Shown here one piece after another: positions 16,038 to 24,836 of a DNA stretch of 48,933 nt. This stretch comes from Faecenecus sp036648855 (GTDB lineage: Bacteria; Bacillota_I; Bacilli_A; RF39; UBA660), in the NCBI GenBank assembly GCA_036648855.1, contig JAVWCU010000003.1:1-48933 (forward strand). Direction: 5' to 3'. Each line of letters starts with the position of its first letter. Position 1 is the first letter of the stretch. The notes beneath the pieces are model-generated. The model did not search any database. It saw only the letters and a program-made list of their open reading frames with translations, and had not been told where the DNA came from. A program made the position numbers and the translations under genes.

Positions 16038-16868
16038 ATGTCAGTTAAAATAAAAAAACCGACGACACCAGGACAAAGAGGAATGACAGTTTTAGATTAT
16101 TCTGAAATTACAACAAGCACTCCTGAAAAAAGCCTAGTCGTTAGTTTAAAGAAAAACGGTGGACGTAACAATCAAGGGAAAACTACTGTAAGACATCAAG
16201 GCGGAGGAGCTAAGAGAAAATACAGAATTATAGACTTTAAACGTAATAAATTAAATATTAACGGAAAAGTTGCTACGATTGAATACGATCCAAACAGAAC
16301 TGCAAATATTGCATTAATTAATTATGCTGATGGAGAAAAAAGATATATTCTTGCTCCAAAAGGATTAACAGTGGGAATGACAATAATGAGCGGAGAAACA
16401 GCCGATATTAAAGTTGGTAATGCTCTTCCTATTATGGCAATTCCAGTTGGAACTGTAATACATAATATTGAACTTCGCCCAGGAAAAGGTGGGGAACTAG
16501 CTAGAAGTGCTGGTGCCAGTGCACAAATCCTTGGTCGTGAGGGAAATTATGTAATGATTCGTTTAGCAAGTGGGGAACAAAGAAAAATCTTAGGAACTTG
16601 CTTAGCTACAATTGGTGAAGTTGGTAATGCTGATTATGAACTTGTAAATATCGGAAAAGCTGGACGTACACGTCATATGGGAATCCGACCTACAGTTCGT
16701 GGATCAGTAATGAATCCAAATGATCACCCACATGGTGGTGGAGAAGGTCGTGCGCCTATTGGACGCAAAGGACCAGTTACTCCTTGGGGTAAACCAGCAC
16801 TTGGATATAAAACACGTAAGAATAAGATGTCTGATAAATTTATCGTACGTCGCCGCAATGCTAAATAG
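16038..16868 (+). CDS. rplB: 50S ribosomal protein L2
   Basis: Conserved 23S rRNA-binding protein close to the peptidyl-transferase centre, 276 aa as expected. GGGRNNQGKTTVRHQGGG-type N-terminal motif, then RPGKGGELARSAG, and the C-terminal MNPNDHPHGGGEGRAPIG loop carrying the conserved histidine region. RBS AAAGGAGGGT. Standard position between L23 and S19. Confidence 0.98.
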   Translation: MSVKIKKPTTPGQRGMTVLDYSEITTSTPEKSLVVSLKKNGGRNNQGKTTVRHQGGGAKRKYRIIDFKRNKLNINGKVATIEYDPNRTANIALINYADGEKRYILAPKGLTVGMTIMSGETADIKVGNALPIMAIPVGTVIHNIELRPGKGGELARSAGASAQILGREGNYVMIRLASGEQRKILGTCLATIGEVGNADYELVNIGKAGRTRHMGIRPTVRGSVMNPNDHPHGGGEGRAPIGRKGPVTPWGKPALGYKTRKNKMSDKFIVRRRNAK

Positions 16869-16887
16869 GAAAGGAAGATGAGAAGTC

Positions 16888-17157
16888 ATGGCTAGAAGTC
16901 TAAAAAAGGGACCTTATGTATTCGAAAGATTATTAAAAAAGGTACAAGAATCTAACAAGTCTGGAAAAAAAGAAGTAATTAAAACTTGGTCACGTCGTTC
17001 AACAATCTATCCTGATTTTATTGGACATACATTCGCTGTACATAACGGAAAGGAATTTATTCCTGTTTATGTTACTGAGGATATGGTTGGACACAAATTA
17101 GGTGAATTTGCGTTAACTCGTAAGTTTAATGGACACGGCGATAGTAAAGCGAAATAA
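16888..17157 (+). CDS. rpsS: 30S ribosomal protein S19
   Basis: Small-subunit head protein contacting S13 and the A-site finger, 89 aa. Signature: ARSLKKGPYVFERLLKKV at the start, then TWSRRSTIYPDFIGHTFAVHNGK and the C-terminal LGEFALTRKFNGH. RBS AGGAAGATGAG upstream; L22 follows after 17 nt. Confidence 0.98.
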   Translation: MARSLKKGPYVFERLLKKVQESNKSGKKEVIKTWSRRSTIYPDFIGHTFAVHNGKEFIPVYVTEDMVGHKLGEFALTRKFNGHGDSKAK

Positions 17158-17174
17158 TACTAGGAGGAATGAAT

Positions 17175-17510
17175 ATGGAAGCAAGAGCAATTGCAAAAAC
17201 ACTTAGAGTTTCACCTATTAAAGCTCGCTTAGTCGTAGATTTAATACGTGGTAAAAATGTAAGTGAAGCATTAGTTATATTAACTAATATGAATAAGAAA
17301 TCTGCTCGTTTAACCAAGAAAGTAGTTGATTCTGCTATTGCCAATGCCGTAAACAACGGTGGTGCAGATGTTAATACTTTATATGTTAAAGAAGCAAGAG
17401 TCGATGCTGGACCAGTTATGCATAGGGGAATGTTTGATTCTCGTGGACATATGGGACACAACGACAAAAGAACTAGTCACATCGTAATCACGGTTGCTAG
17501 TAAAAACTAA
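17175..17510 (+). CDS. rplV: 50S ribosomal protein L22
   Basis: Exit-tunnel protein with a long beta-hairpin, 111 aa. Conserved EARAIAKTLRVSPIKARLVVDLIRGK at the N-terminus and GRAxxxxKRTSHI-like end (GHNDKRTSHIVI). Two in-frame ATGs exist at 17169 and 17175. The RBS TAGGAGGA ends at 17168, so the second has usable spacing and is chosen. Confidence 0.96.
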   Translation: MEARAIAKTLRVSPIKARLVVDLIRGKNVSEALVILTNMNKKSARLTKKVVDSAIANAVNNGGADVNTLYVKEARVDAGPVMHRGMFDSRGHMGHNDKRTSHIVITVASKN

Positions 17511-17523
17511 GAAGGAGGTTAGT

Positions 17524-18177
17524 ATGGGTCAAAAAGTAAATCCAAGTGGAATGAGACTTGGTATTATCAAAGACTGGGATTCAAGATGGTATGCCTCTAA
17601 TACTGATTTTAAAAAATATTTAAATAATGATATTAAGATTCGTGAATTTTTTGAAACTAGTATGAAAGATGGCGGACTTGCTAAGATTGAAATCGAAAGA
17701 AGTAATAAGAAAACAGAAGTTATTATTCATACATCAAAGCCTGGTATTATAATCGGCCGTGGTGGAGAAGAAATAGAAAAATTGAAAAAAGCCATTTCTA
17801 AGTTAGTAAACGAAGAAGTACAAATTTCAATTGTTGATATTAAAAAACCTGATATGAATGCTCAAATAGTAGCAACATCAATTGCTAATCAGATTCAAAA
17901 TAGAGCATCATTCAGAATGGCTCAAAAAAGAGCTATTAGAAATGCTATGAGAGCAGGAGCTAAGGGAATTAAAACTTTAGTATCAGGCCGCCTAAATGGT
18001 GCTGATATTGCTCGTAGCGAAGGTTATTCAGAAGGAACTACTCCTTTACATACATTAAGAGCTGATATTGATTATGCAACAGCAGAAGCTGATACTACAT
18101 TCGGTAAAATCGGAGTTAAAGTATGGATATATAAGGGAGAAATTCTTCCAACGAAAAAGGCTAAAGGAGGTAATTAA
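17524..18177 (+). CDS. rpsC: 30S ribosomal protein S3
   Basis: Small-subunit entry-channel protein with an N-terminal KH domain, 217 aa. MGQKVNPSGMRLGIIKDWDS at the start, the KH GXXG motif as IIGRGGEEIEKL (about 75-86), and GVKVWIYKGE near the end. An in-frame ATG 30 nt upstream lies inside rplV and lacks a suitable RBS; AGAAGGAGG precedes the start at 17524, and the conserved N-terminus agrees. Confidence 0.97.
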   Translation: MGQKVNPSGMRLGIIKDWDSRWYASNTDFKKYLNNDIKIREFFETSMKDGGLAKIEIERSNKKTEVIIHTSKPGIIIGRGGEEIEKLKKAISKLVNEEVQISIVDIKKPDMNAQIVATSIANQIQNRASFRMAQKRAIRNAMRAGAKGIKTLVSGRLNGADIARSEGYSEGTTPLHTLRADIDYATAEADTTFGKIGVKVWIYKGEILPTKKAKGGN

Positions 18178-18178
18178 T

Positions 18179-18616
18179 ATGTTACTACCATCAAGAACAA
18201 AGTATCGTCGTGTTCATAGATTACCTTATGAAGGTCATTCAAAAGGAAACACGAAATTAGATAAAGGTGAATTTGGTTTAGTTGCTAAAGAAGGCGCATG
18301 GATTACTGCTAATCAAATAGAAGCAGCTCGTGTAGCTATGACACGTTTCATGAAGCGTGGAGGAAAAGTATGGATTAATATTTTCCCACATATGCCACTA
18401 ACTAAAAAAGCTATAGGATCTCGTATGGGAAAAGGTAAAGGTGCTGTTGAAGCATGGGTTGCCGTTGTTAAAGAAGGAAAGATTATGTTTGAAATTGCTG
18501 GAGTTGATGAAGCAACTGCTCGTGAAGCATTACGTTTAGCTGCTCATAAATTACCAATTTTAACAAAATTTATTACTAAAGAATCTGAAAATGGTGGTGA
18601 AAAAAATGAAGGTTAA
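18179..18616 (+). CDS. rplP: 50S ribosomal protein L16
   Basis: Protein at the A-site and central protuberance, 145 aa. MLLPSRTKYRRVHR N-terminus, then WITANQIEAARVAMTRFMKR and IFPHMPLTKKAIGSRMGKGK. The frame is open 111 nt further upstream into rpsC, but the true start is marked by TAAAGGAGG just before the ATG at 18179. It overlaps the rpmC start by 11 nt. Confidence 0.97.
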   Translation: MLLPSRTKYRRVHRLPYEGHSKGNTKLDKGEFGLVAKEGAWITANQIEAARVAMTRFMKRGGKVWINIFPHMPLTKKAIGSRMGKGKGAVEAWVAVVKEGKIMFEIAGVDEATAREALRLAAHKLPILTKFITKESENGGEKNEG

Positions 18617-18803
18617 AGAAATAAGAGAACTAACCACTGAAGATATTATGACTAAGATTAAAGAGTCAAAATTAGAATTATTCAATTTGCGTTTCCAACA
18701 AGCAACGGGTAATTTAGAAAAGCCTTCAAGAATTAGAGATTTAAGACACACAGTAGCGAGAATGAAAACTGTTCTTCGTGAACGTGAATTAAGTGGTAAA
18801 TAG
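18606..18803 (+). CDS. rpmC: 50S ribosomal protein L29
   Basis: Small helical protein near the tunnel exit, 65 aa. MKVKEIRELTTEDI, then LKxELFNLRFQQATGNLEKPSRIRDLRH and RTVLRERE-type end. The start is placed at 18606, where the family's N-terminus begins. The purine-rich GGTGGTGAAAAA stretch inside the rplP end serves as RBS. Overlap with rplP suggests coupled translation. Confidence 0.95.
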   Translation: MKVKEIRELTTEDIMTKIKESKLELFNLRFQQATGNLEKPSRIRDLRHTVARMKTVLRERELSGK

Positions 18804-18812
18804 GAGGGTAAT

Positions 18813-19073
18813 ATGGAAAAGAAATTAACAAAAGAACTTGTTGGAAAAGTAGTGAGCGATAAAGCAAACAAAACAGTTAGTGTTTTAGTTGAAAACTATA
18901 AGAAAGATTCTAAATACGGTAAACGTGTTAGAACTTCTAAAAAGTATGCAGCTCATGATGAAAGTAATAAAGCTAAAATTGGCGATACAGTTAGAATTGT
19001 TGAGACAAAACCAATTTCTAAAACTAAAACATTTTATGTAGCAGAAATTATTAAAGAAGCAATTATTATATAA
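18813..19073 (+). CDS. rpsQ: 30S ribosomal protein S17
   Basis: OB-fold 16S rRNA-binding protein required early in 30S assembly, 86 aa. GKVVSDKANKTVSVLVE near the start, then YGKRVRTSKKYAAHDE and IGDTVRIVETKPISKTKTF, all family signatures. RBS TAGGAGGGT, 9 nt after rpmC. Confidence 0.97.
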   Translation: MEKKLTKELVGKVVSDKANKTVSVLVENYKKDSKYGKRVRTSKKYAAHDESNKAKIGDTVRIVETKPISKTKTFYVAEIIKEAIII

Positions 19074-19098
19074 CTATTAGGTGAAGGAGGGATAAATT

Positions 19099-19467
19099 AT
19101 GTTACAAGTAGAAAGCCGTTTAAAAGTTGCTGATAACTCTGGAGCACGTGAATTATTAATTATTCGTGTTCTAGGTGGCAGTAAAGTAAAAGCTGGTAAT
19201 ATCGGTGACATTGTTGTTGGTACAGTGAAAAAAGCTACACCTAATGGAACTGTTAAAAAGGGAAAAGTGGTGAAAGCTGTTATCGTTCGAAGCGTATTTG
19301 GCGTTAGAAGAGATGATGGAAGCTACATCAAGTTTGACGACAATGCCTGTGTACTTATCAAAGATGATAAGAGCCCAGTTGGAACACGTATATTCGGGCC
19401 AGTTGCTCGGGAACTTCGTGATGCAGATTATATGAAAATAGTATCTTTAGCTAAAGAAGTGCTATAA
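19099..19467 (+). CDS. rplN: 50S ribosomal protein L14
   Basis: Subunit-interface protein contacting L19 and helix 44, and the docking site for ribosome silencing factor in many bacteria. It is 122 aa, with MLQVESRLKVADNSGARE at the start, VKAVIVRS, and GTRIFGPVARELRD near the end. First gene of the canonical spc segment. RBS GAAGGAGGG. Confidence 0.98.
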   Translation: MLQVESRLKVADNSGARELLIIRVLGGSKVKAGNIGDIVVGTVKKATPNGTVKKGKVVKAVIVRSVFGVRRDDGSYIKFDDNACVLIKDDKSPVGTRIFGPVARELRDADYMKIVSLAKEVL

Positions 19468-19478
19468 GGAGGATATTT

Positions 19479-19787
19479 ATGAACTTTAAAGTAGGAGATA
19501 AGGTAAAAGTAATTACCGGATCTAGTAAAGGTAAAGAAGGTAAAATCATTAAAACCTTAAAAGCTGATAATAAAGTAATCGTTGAAGGTGCTAACATCGT
19601 TAAGAAAAACAAAAAAGGTAATGGACAAGAGACTGGCGGAATCATAGAATTCGCAGCTCCAATTCATGCTTCAAATGTAATGATGATTGATCCGAAAACG
19701 AAGAAAACTACTAGAATCGGACATATTACAGATAAAAACAATAATAAAAATAGAATTGCAAAAAAATCAGGCGAAAAGCTTGACTAA
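19479..19787 (+). CDS. rplX: 50S ribosomal protein L24
   Basis: KOW-domain assembly-initiating protein, 102 aa. VGDKVKVITGSSKGKEGKI is the KOW motif at residues ~4-22, followed by VEGANIVKKNKK. RBS AAGGAGG, 11 nt after rplN. Confidence 0.97.
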   Translation: MNFKVGDKVKVITGSSKGKEGKIIKTLKADNKVIVEGANIVKKNKKGNGQETGGIIEFAAPIHASNVMMIDPKTKKTTRIGHITDKNNNKNRIAKKSGEKLD

Positions 19788-19805
19788 ATGGAAGGAGGGT
19801 AATTT

Positions 19806-20345
19806 ATGAACCGCCTAAAAGAAAAATACTTAAAAGAAATAGTTCCAAGTTTAACTAAAAAACATGGATACAAAACATCAATGGAAGTTCCAAAATTAGA
19901 GAAAATCGTTATCAATATGGGTGTTGGAGATGCAACAGCTAATTCAAAATTAATTGATGCTGCTGTTAAAGATCTAGAAGTAATAACTGGTCAAAAGCCA
20001 ATTATAACTAGAGCAAAGAAATCCATTGCCGGATTCAAAGTCAGAGAAGGTCAAGCAATTGGTTGTAAAGTAACATTACGTGCTGAAAACATGTATAACT
20101 TTATGGATAAACTATTCTCAATCGGATTACCTCGAGTAAGAGATTTCCGCGGAGTTAGTGCCAGAGCATTTGATGGAAGAGGTAATTATACTTTAGGAAT
20201 TAAAGAACAATTAATCTTCTCAGAAATAGAATTTGATAGTGTAGTTAAAGTACGTGGAATGGATATAGTATTTGTTACCACGGCTAACTCTAATGAAGAG
20301 GCTTATGATTTATTAGATGAACTAGGAATGCCTTTTAGAAAGTAA
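19806..20345 (+). CDS. rplE: 50S ribosomal protein L5
   Basis: 5S rRNA-binding protein of the central protuberance that touches the P-site tRNA, 179 aa. Conserved LEKIVINMGVGDA, ITGQKPIITRAKKSIAGFKVREG and GRGNYTLGIKEQLIF. RBS GGAAGGAGGG. Confidence 0.98.
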   Translation: MNRLKEKYLKEIVPSLTKKHGYKTSMEVPKLEKIVINMGVGDATANSKLIDAAVKDLEVITGQKPIITRAKKSIAGFKVREGQAIGCKVTLRAENMYNFMDKLFSIGLPRVRDFRGVSARAFDGRGNYTLGIKEQLIFSEIEFDSVVKVRGMDIVFVTTANSNEEAYDLLDELGMPFRK

Positions 20346-20357
20346 TTGGAGGAAATT

Positions 20358-20543
20358 ATGGCAAAGAAAAGTATGATCGTAAAAGCTAATCGACCAAAGA
20401 AATTCAAAGTACGTGAATATACTCGTTGTAGTAGATGTGGAAGACCACACGCAGTAATGAGTAAGTTTGGTGTATGTCGTATTTGCTTTAGAGAATTAGC
20501 ATATAAAGGACAAATACCAGGTGTTAAGAAATCAAGCTGGTAA
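20358..20543 (+). CDS. rpsN: 30S ribosomal protein S14, zinc-binding type Z
   Basis: Short S14 paralogue form of 61 aa carrying a zinc ribbon: Cys24 and Cys27 (CSRC), Cys40 and Cys43 (CRIC). This C+ form is typical of Bacillota. The frame continues 12 nt upstream to a TTG, but TTGGAGG is itself the RBS for the ATG at 20358, which gives the standard MAKKSMIVKANRP start. Confidence 0.97.
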   Translation: MAKKSMIVKANRPKKFKVREYTRCSRCGRPHAVMSKFGVCRICFRELAYKGQIPGVKKSSW

Positions 20544-20564
20544 TTTGGGAAGGAGGATTTTAAA

Positions 20565-20966
20565 ATGGCTGTAGCAACTGATACAATCGCTGATATGCTT
20601 ACGCGTATTCGTAATGCAAATCAAATGCGATATAATGAAGTTAATGTTCCTGCTTCTAATCTAAAATTAGAACTTGCTAAAATTTTAAAAGAAGAAGGAT
20701 TTATCAAGGATTTTAAGGTGTCAAAGGAAAATGTTCAAGGCGTTATCGTATTGACATTAAAATATGGACACAATAAAGAAAGAGTAATTACAGGCTTAAA
20801 ACGTATCTCTAAACCAGGTTTAAGAGTTTATGCCAAAGCTGAAGAAGTTCCTAAAGTATTAAATGGTTTAGGAATTGCTATAATTTCTACTTCAGGTGGA
20901 ATTATGACAGATAAAGAAGCAAGAAAACAAAACCTTGGTGGAGAAGTATTAGCATATATTTGGTAA
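20565..20966 (+). CDS. rpsH: 30S ribosomal protein S8
   Basis: Central-domain 16S rRNA-binding protein and, in E. coli, the spc operon regulator, 133 aa. DTIADMLTRIRNAN at the N-terminus, RISKPGLRVY mid-protein, GIAIISTSGGIMTDKEAR near the end. RBS GGAAGGAGG. Confidence 0.98.
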   Translation: MAVATDTIADMLTRIRNANQMRYNEVNVPASNLKLELAKILKEEGFIKDFKVSKENVQGVIVLTLKYGHNKERVITGLKRISKPGLRVYAKAEEVPKVLNGLGIAIISTSGGIMTDKEARKQNLGGEVLAYIW

Positions 20967-20993
20967 TAAATATTAAAATAAGGAGGTGTCAAT

Positions 20994-21533
20994 ATGAGTC
21001 GTATCGGTAATAGAAAGATTGTAATACCAGAAGGTGTTACAGTGGAAGAAAAAGATGGAATTGTTACTGTTAAAGGACCAAAAGGAGAATTAACTACTTT
21101 TTTAGGTAACCGTGGTATTACAGTAGAAATTTCTGATAATGAAATTACTGTAAAAAGAAGTAACGAAGAAATCAAAACTAAAGCAATGCATGGTACAGTT
21201 AATTCTAATATATCAAACTTGATTGAAGGAGTAACTAAAGGATATGAGAAAGCCTTAGAAATTATTGGTGTAGGTTACCGTTTTACATTAAAGGGTAACA
21301 TCCTAGTAGTTAGTGCTGGATATTCTCATTTAATTAATATGGAAATTCCAACTGATTTAAGTGTTGAAGCAATTAGTAATACAGAAATTATTATTAAAGG
21401 AATTGACAAAATTAAAGTTGGTGAATTTGCTGCTAATGTAAGAAAAATTAGACAACCAGAACCTTACAAAGGAAAAGGAATTCGTTATAAAGATGAACAA
21501 GTTCGTCGTAAAGAAGGAAAGAAAGCTGCTTAG
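20994..21533 (+). CDS. rplF: 50S ribosomal protein L6
   Basis: Two-lobed protein near the factor-binding site, 179 aa. MSRIGNRKIVIPEGV start, VKGPKGEL, and the C-terminal PEPYKGKGIRYKDEQVRRKEGKKA signature. RBS AAGGAGGTG. Confidence 0.98.
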   Translation: MSRIGNRKIVIPEGVTVEEKDGIVTVKGPKGELTTFLGNRGITVEISDNEITVKRSNEEIKTKAMHGTVNSNISNLIEGVTKGYEKALEIIGVGYRFTLKGNILVVSAGYSHLINMEIPTDLSVEAISNTEIIIKGIDKIKVGEFAANVRKIRQPEPYKGKGIRYKDEQVRRKEGKKAA

Positions 21534-21566
21534 TACAGTGAATAAGTAGAAGGGAGAAGTTTACTT

Positions 21567-21923
21567 ATGATTAAAAAAGTATCTCGTAATGAAATGCGAA
21601 CCGTTAGACATGCTCGTGTTAGAGCAACCATTTCTGGAACTGCTGAGTTACCAAGATTGGATGTCTTTAGGTCAAATAAAAACATCAGTGTGCAGTTAAT
21701 AGACGATGAAACAGGAACTACATTAGCTAGTGCATCTTCAACAGTATTGAAACTAGAAAACGGTGGAAATATTGAAGCTGCTACTAAAGTAGGAGAAGCT
21801 ATCGCTTTAGAAGCACAAAAAATAGGTATTAAAAAAGTTGTCTTTGATAGAGGTGGATATCTTTATCACGGACGTGTAGCAGCATTAGCTGAGGCTGCAC
21901 GAAACAAAGGATTAGAATTCTAA
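21567..21923 (+). CDS. rplR: 50S ribosomal protein L18
   Basis: 5S rRNA-binding protein, 118 aa. RHARVRATISGTAELPRLDVFRS and a C-terminal VVFDRGGYLYHGRVAALAEAARNKGLEF match the family. RBS AGAAGGGAGA. Confidence 0.98.
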   Translation: MIKKVSRNEMRTVRHARVRATISGTAELPRLDVFRSNKNISVQLIDDETGTTLASASSTVLKLENGGNIEAATKVGEAIALEAQKIGIKKVVFDRGGYLYHGRVAALAEAARNKGLEF

Positions 21924-21936
21924 TAGGAGGGTATTT

Positions 21937-22452
21937 ATGCAAAATAGTAACAGGGACCCAAGAAGACAAGAAAAAACATTAGAAGAATTAGTCGTTGAAA
22001 TCAAAAGCGTTGTTAAAGTTAACAAAGGCGGACGTCAACGGAGATTTTCTGCTACTGTAGTTGTAGGGGACAGAAAAGGTCAAGTTGGATTAGGTATTGG
22101 TAAAGCTAACGAAGTACCTGATGCCATCAAAAAAGCTATTCAAGCTGCAAATAAGAATCTAGTAAGAATACCTCTAGTAGAAGGAAGAACTATCGCTCAT
22201 GAAGCAATGGGAATTAGTGGAGCTGCTAAAGTTATGCTAAAACCTGCTGTTGAAGGATCTGGAGTAATTGCCGGAGGAGCTGTTCGTTCTGTACTAGAAC
22301 TTGCTGGAGTCCGTGACATTCTTTCTAAATCACTTGGTTCTAGAACTAAACTAAATATGGCTACCGCTACAATCAATGCATTAATGTCTACCAAGACAGT
22401 AGAGCAAGTTGCTAAATTAAGAGGCAAAACAGTAGAGGAGATTTTAGGATAA
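21937..22452 (+). CDS. rpsE: 30S ribosomal protein S5
   Basis: Decoding-fidelity protein at the mRNA entry site, 171 aa. The dsRBD-like part has VNKGGRQRRFSATVVVGD and GLGIGKANEVPDAIKKA; the second half has GSGVIAGGAVRSVLELAGV. Its stop overlaps the rplO start by one base. In most Bacillota rpmD (L30) sits between these two genes; here there is no room for it. Confidence 0.98.
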   Translation: MQNSNRDPRRQEKTLEELVVEIKSVVKVNKGGRQRRFSATVVVGDRKGQVGLGIGKANEVPDAIKKAIQAANKNLVRIPLVEGRTIAHEAMGISGAAKVMLKPAVEGSGVIAGGAVRSVLELAGVRDILSKSLGSRTKLNMATATINALMSTKTVEQVAKLRGKTVEEILG

Positions 22453-22895
22453 TGAAATTACATGAATTAAAGAAGAATGAAGGAGCAACGTTTGCTAAGA
22501 AAAGAGTTGGACGTGGTTCTGGATCAGGTTTAGGAAAAACAAGTGGAAAAGGTCACAAAGGTCAAAATGCTCGTAGTGGGGGCGGAGTTAATCCTATTTT
22601 TGAAGGTGGACAATTACCATTATATAGACGTTTACCAAAAAGAGGATTTTCAAACCATGAATTTAAAATTACATATGCAGTAATCAATTTAGATGATTTA
22701 AATCAATTTGATGAAGGTACTGTAATTACTCCAACTCTATTAAAAGAGACTGGCTTAGTTAAAAACCAATTATGTGGAATTAAAGTGCTTGGGGATGGAG
22801 AACTTACTAAAAAAGTAACTATTCAAGCATCAAGATTCTCAAGTAGTGCACTAGAAAAAATAGAAAAGATAGGTAGCAAAGCTGAGGTGATCTAA
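22452..22895 (+). CDS. rplO: 50S ribosomal protein L15
   Basis: Late assembly protein of 147 aa. KLHELKKNEGATFAKKRVGRG start, glycine-rich GKTSGKGHKGQNARSGGG, and FEGGQLPLYRRLPKRGF. The start overlaps the rpsE stop (TAATG), so translation is coupled. secY begins 1 nt after its stop. Confidence 0.97.
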   Translation: MKLHELKKNEGATFAKKRVGRGSGSGLGKTSGKGHKGQNARSGGGVNPIFEGGQLPLYRRLPKRGFSNHEFKITYAVINLDDLNQFDEGTVITPTLLKETGLVKNQLCGIKVLGDGELTKKVTIQASRFSSSALEKIEKIGSKAEVI

Positions 22896-22896
22896 G

Positions 22897-24180
22897 ATGT
22901 TTCAAACAATGAAACAAATATTTGCCCCAACTAATAAGGATTTAAGAAATAGAATATTCTTTACGTTGGGAGCCCTTATGGTCTTTATTATTGGAACAAC
23001 AATTCGTGTTCCAGGAACAGCCGATATCACAGGGAATCTTGGATTCCTAGAATTAATCAATGCTATGGGAGGCGGAGCTTTAAAGCAATTTTCAATATTT
23101 GCTCTAGGAGTAATGCCATATATTACAGCAACTATTATTATGCAGTTACTACAGATGGATATAATTCCATACTTTAGTGAACTAGCAAAACAAGGACCAG
23201 TTGGTAGACAAAAAATAAATCAATATAGTAGATATATGGGTATAGCATTTGCCTTTGTAGAGGGATTTGCCTTTGCTTTTGCCTTTATGGGTAAATCAGC
23301 AGGAGCCTTTGATTATTTATATGTTGCAACCATTTTAACAGCAGGTACAGCCTTTACACTTTGGTTAGGTGATCAAATCACTCAAAAAGGTATTGGTAAT
23401 GGTATCTCTCTAATTATTATGGCAGGAATTATTTCTACATTACCAACTATGTTTATTACAGCATTTAATGGTTTAGTTCTAAATACTAGTATTAATAGTA
23501 TTTTAGGAATAGTTTTATTTGTAGTATTTGCTATTGTTTATTTCTTAATCATTATAGGAGTTATTTGGGTACAAGAGGCAGATCGTAAGATCCCTGTTCA
23601 GTATGCTAATAAATCTACTAGTGCTTATGGAGGACAACAATCTTTCATGCCAATCAAAATAAATTCAGCAGGAGTAGTACCAGTAATATTTGCCTCAACT
23701 TTCTTATCAATTCCAGCTGCGATAGCACAGTTTATCAATAATCCTGGATTTAAGACGTTTGTTGAGAATTATTTATCATATACAACTCCAGTTGGTTTCA
23801 CTATTTATGTAGTGTTAATATTCTTCTTTGGATATTTTTACACATTCATACAAATGAAACCTGATGAATTATCTAAAAACTTATCTGATAATGGTGGTTA
23901 TATTCCCGGTATTAGACCAGGGAAGGATACTGAAACATATGTTAGCAAGGTATTATCTAGATTAACTGTAGTTGGTTCAATCTTCTTAATTATCATTGCA
24001 GGTCTGCCTATTATTTTTAGTACTCTTGTTAACCTTATTCCAGGTGTTAGCTTGTCAGCAAGTGTTACAATTGGAGGAACAGGACTATTAATTGTTGTAG
24101 GAGTTGCCTTAGAAACATATAAACAATTAGAAGGAAGTTTAGTTACTAGAAGTTATAAAAAAGGTTATAGTAGAAGATAA
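22897..24180 (+). CDS. secY: Preprotein translocase channel subunit SecY
   Basis: Ten-TM protein-conducting channel of the Sec translocon, 427 aa. Family marks are GVMPYITATIIMQLLQ (plug/TM2 region), LGDQITQKGIGNGISLIIMAGI, and the cytosolic loop GYIPGIRPGKDTETYVSKVLSRLT that contacts SecA and the ribosome. RBS GAGGTGAT lies in the end of rplO. The last base overlaps the adk start. Confidence 0.98.
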   Translation: MFQTMKQIFAPTNKDLRNRIFFTLGALMVFIIGTTIRVPGTADITGNLGFLELINAMGGGALKQFSIFALGVMPYITATIIMQLLQMDIIPYFSELAKQGPVGRQKINQYSRYMGIAFAFVEGFAFAFAFMGKSAGAFDYLYVATILTAGTAFTLWLGDQITQKGIGNGISLIIMAGIISTLPTMFITAFNGLVLNTSINSILGIVLFVVFAIVYFLIIIGVIWVQEADRKIPVQYANKSTSAYGGQQSFMPIKINSAGVVPVIFASTFLSIPAAIAQFINNPGFKTFVENYLSYTTPVGFTIYVVLIFFFGYFYTFIQMKPDELSKNLSDNGGYIPGIRPGKDTETYVSKVLSRLTVVGSIFLIIIAGLPIIFSTLVNLIPGVSLSASVTIGGTGLLIVVGVALETYKQLEGSLVTRSYKKGYSRR

Positions 24181-24836
24181 TGAATATTATTTTATTAGCG
24201 CCCCCTGCTGCAGGGAAAGGAACTCAAGCTAAACTTTTATCAGATCATTATCAATTACCTCATATTTCTACAGGTGACATGTTAAGAGATGCCACAAGAA
24301 GAAATGATGAGTTAGGAAGTAAAATTAAAGAACTTATGGCAAAAGGAGAATTTGTAAGCGATGAACTAATAGGTAAAATAGTAGAGAATCGTTTATCTTC
24401 TCTAGACTGTCAAAAGGGATATATACTAGATGGCTTTCCTAGAAATATGAAACAAGTTATCTTGTATAAAAAAATATTAGAAAAATTAAATTTAGATTTA
24501 GGCTATGTACTTTATCTTGATGTAGATGAGCATACGCTTGAAGAAAGAATTACAGGAAGAATGGTATGTAAAAACTGTGAAGCTATTTATAATATCAATA
24601 ATCCTATCTTAACTCCTATCGAAGAAGGTATCTGTGACAAATGTCATGGAGAACTTTTTAGGAGAAGTGATGATACCCGTGAGGCTTTTCAAATGCGTTA
24701 TCAAATATATTTAGAACTTACTAAACCTATAATTGATTATTATAATGAACTTGGAGTTCTTTATAAAATTGATTTTGGTAGTAAAGAAGCTACATTTAAC
24801 CAAATTAAATTAATTTTAGATCGTGAGATGAATTAA
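24180..24836 (+). CDS. adk: Adenylate kinase, zinc-LID form
   Basis: Catalyses AMP + ATP to 2 ADP, 218 aa. The P-loop reads APPAAGKGT, where GPPGAGKGT is usual, so two glycines are alanine; the GKGT core is intact. DGFPRN and the AMP-site TGDMLRDA are present. The LID domain holds four cysteines, Cys130/133 and Cys152/155, a zinc site typical of Gram-positive Adk. The start ATG overlaps the secY stop by 1 nt. Confidence 0.96.
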   Translation: MNIILLAPPAAGKGTQAKLLSDHYQLPHISTGDMLRDATRRNDELGSKIKELMAKGEFVSDELIGKIVENRLSSLDCQKGYILDGFPRNMKQVILYKKILEKLNLDLGYVLYLDVDEHTLEERITGRMVCKNCEAIYNINNPILTPIEEGICDKCHGELFRRSDDTREAFQMRYQIYLELTKPIIDYYNELGVLYKIDFGSKEATFNQIKLILDREMN

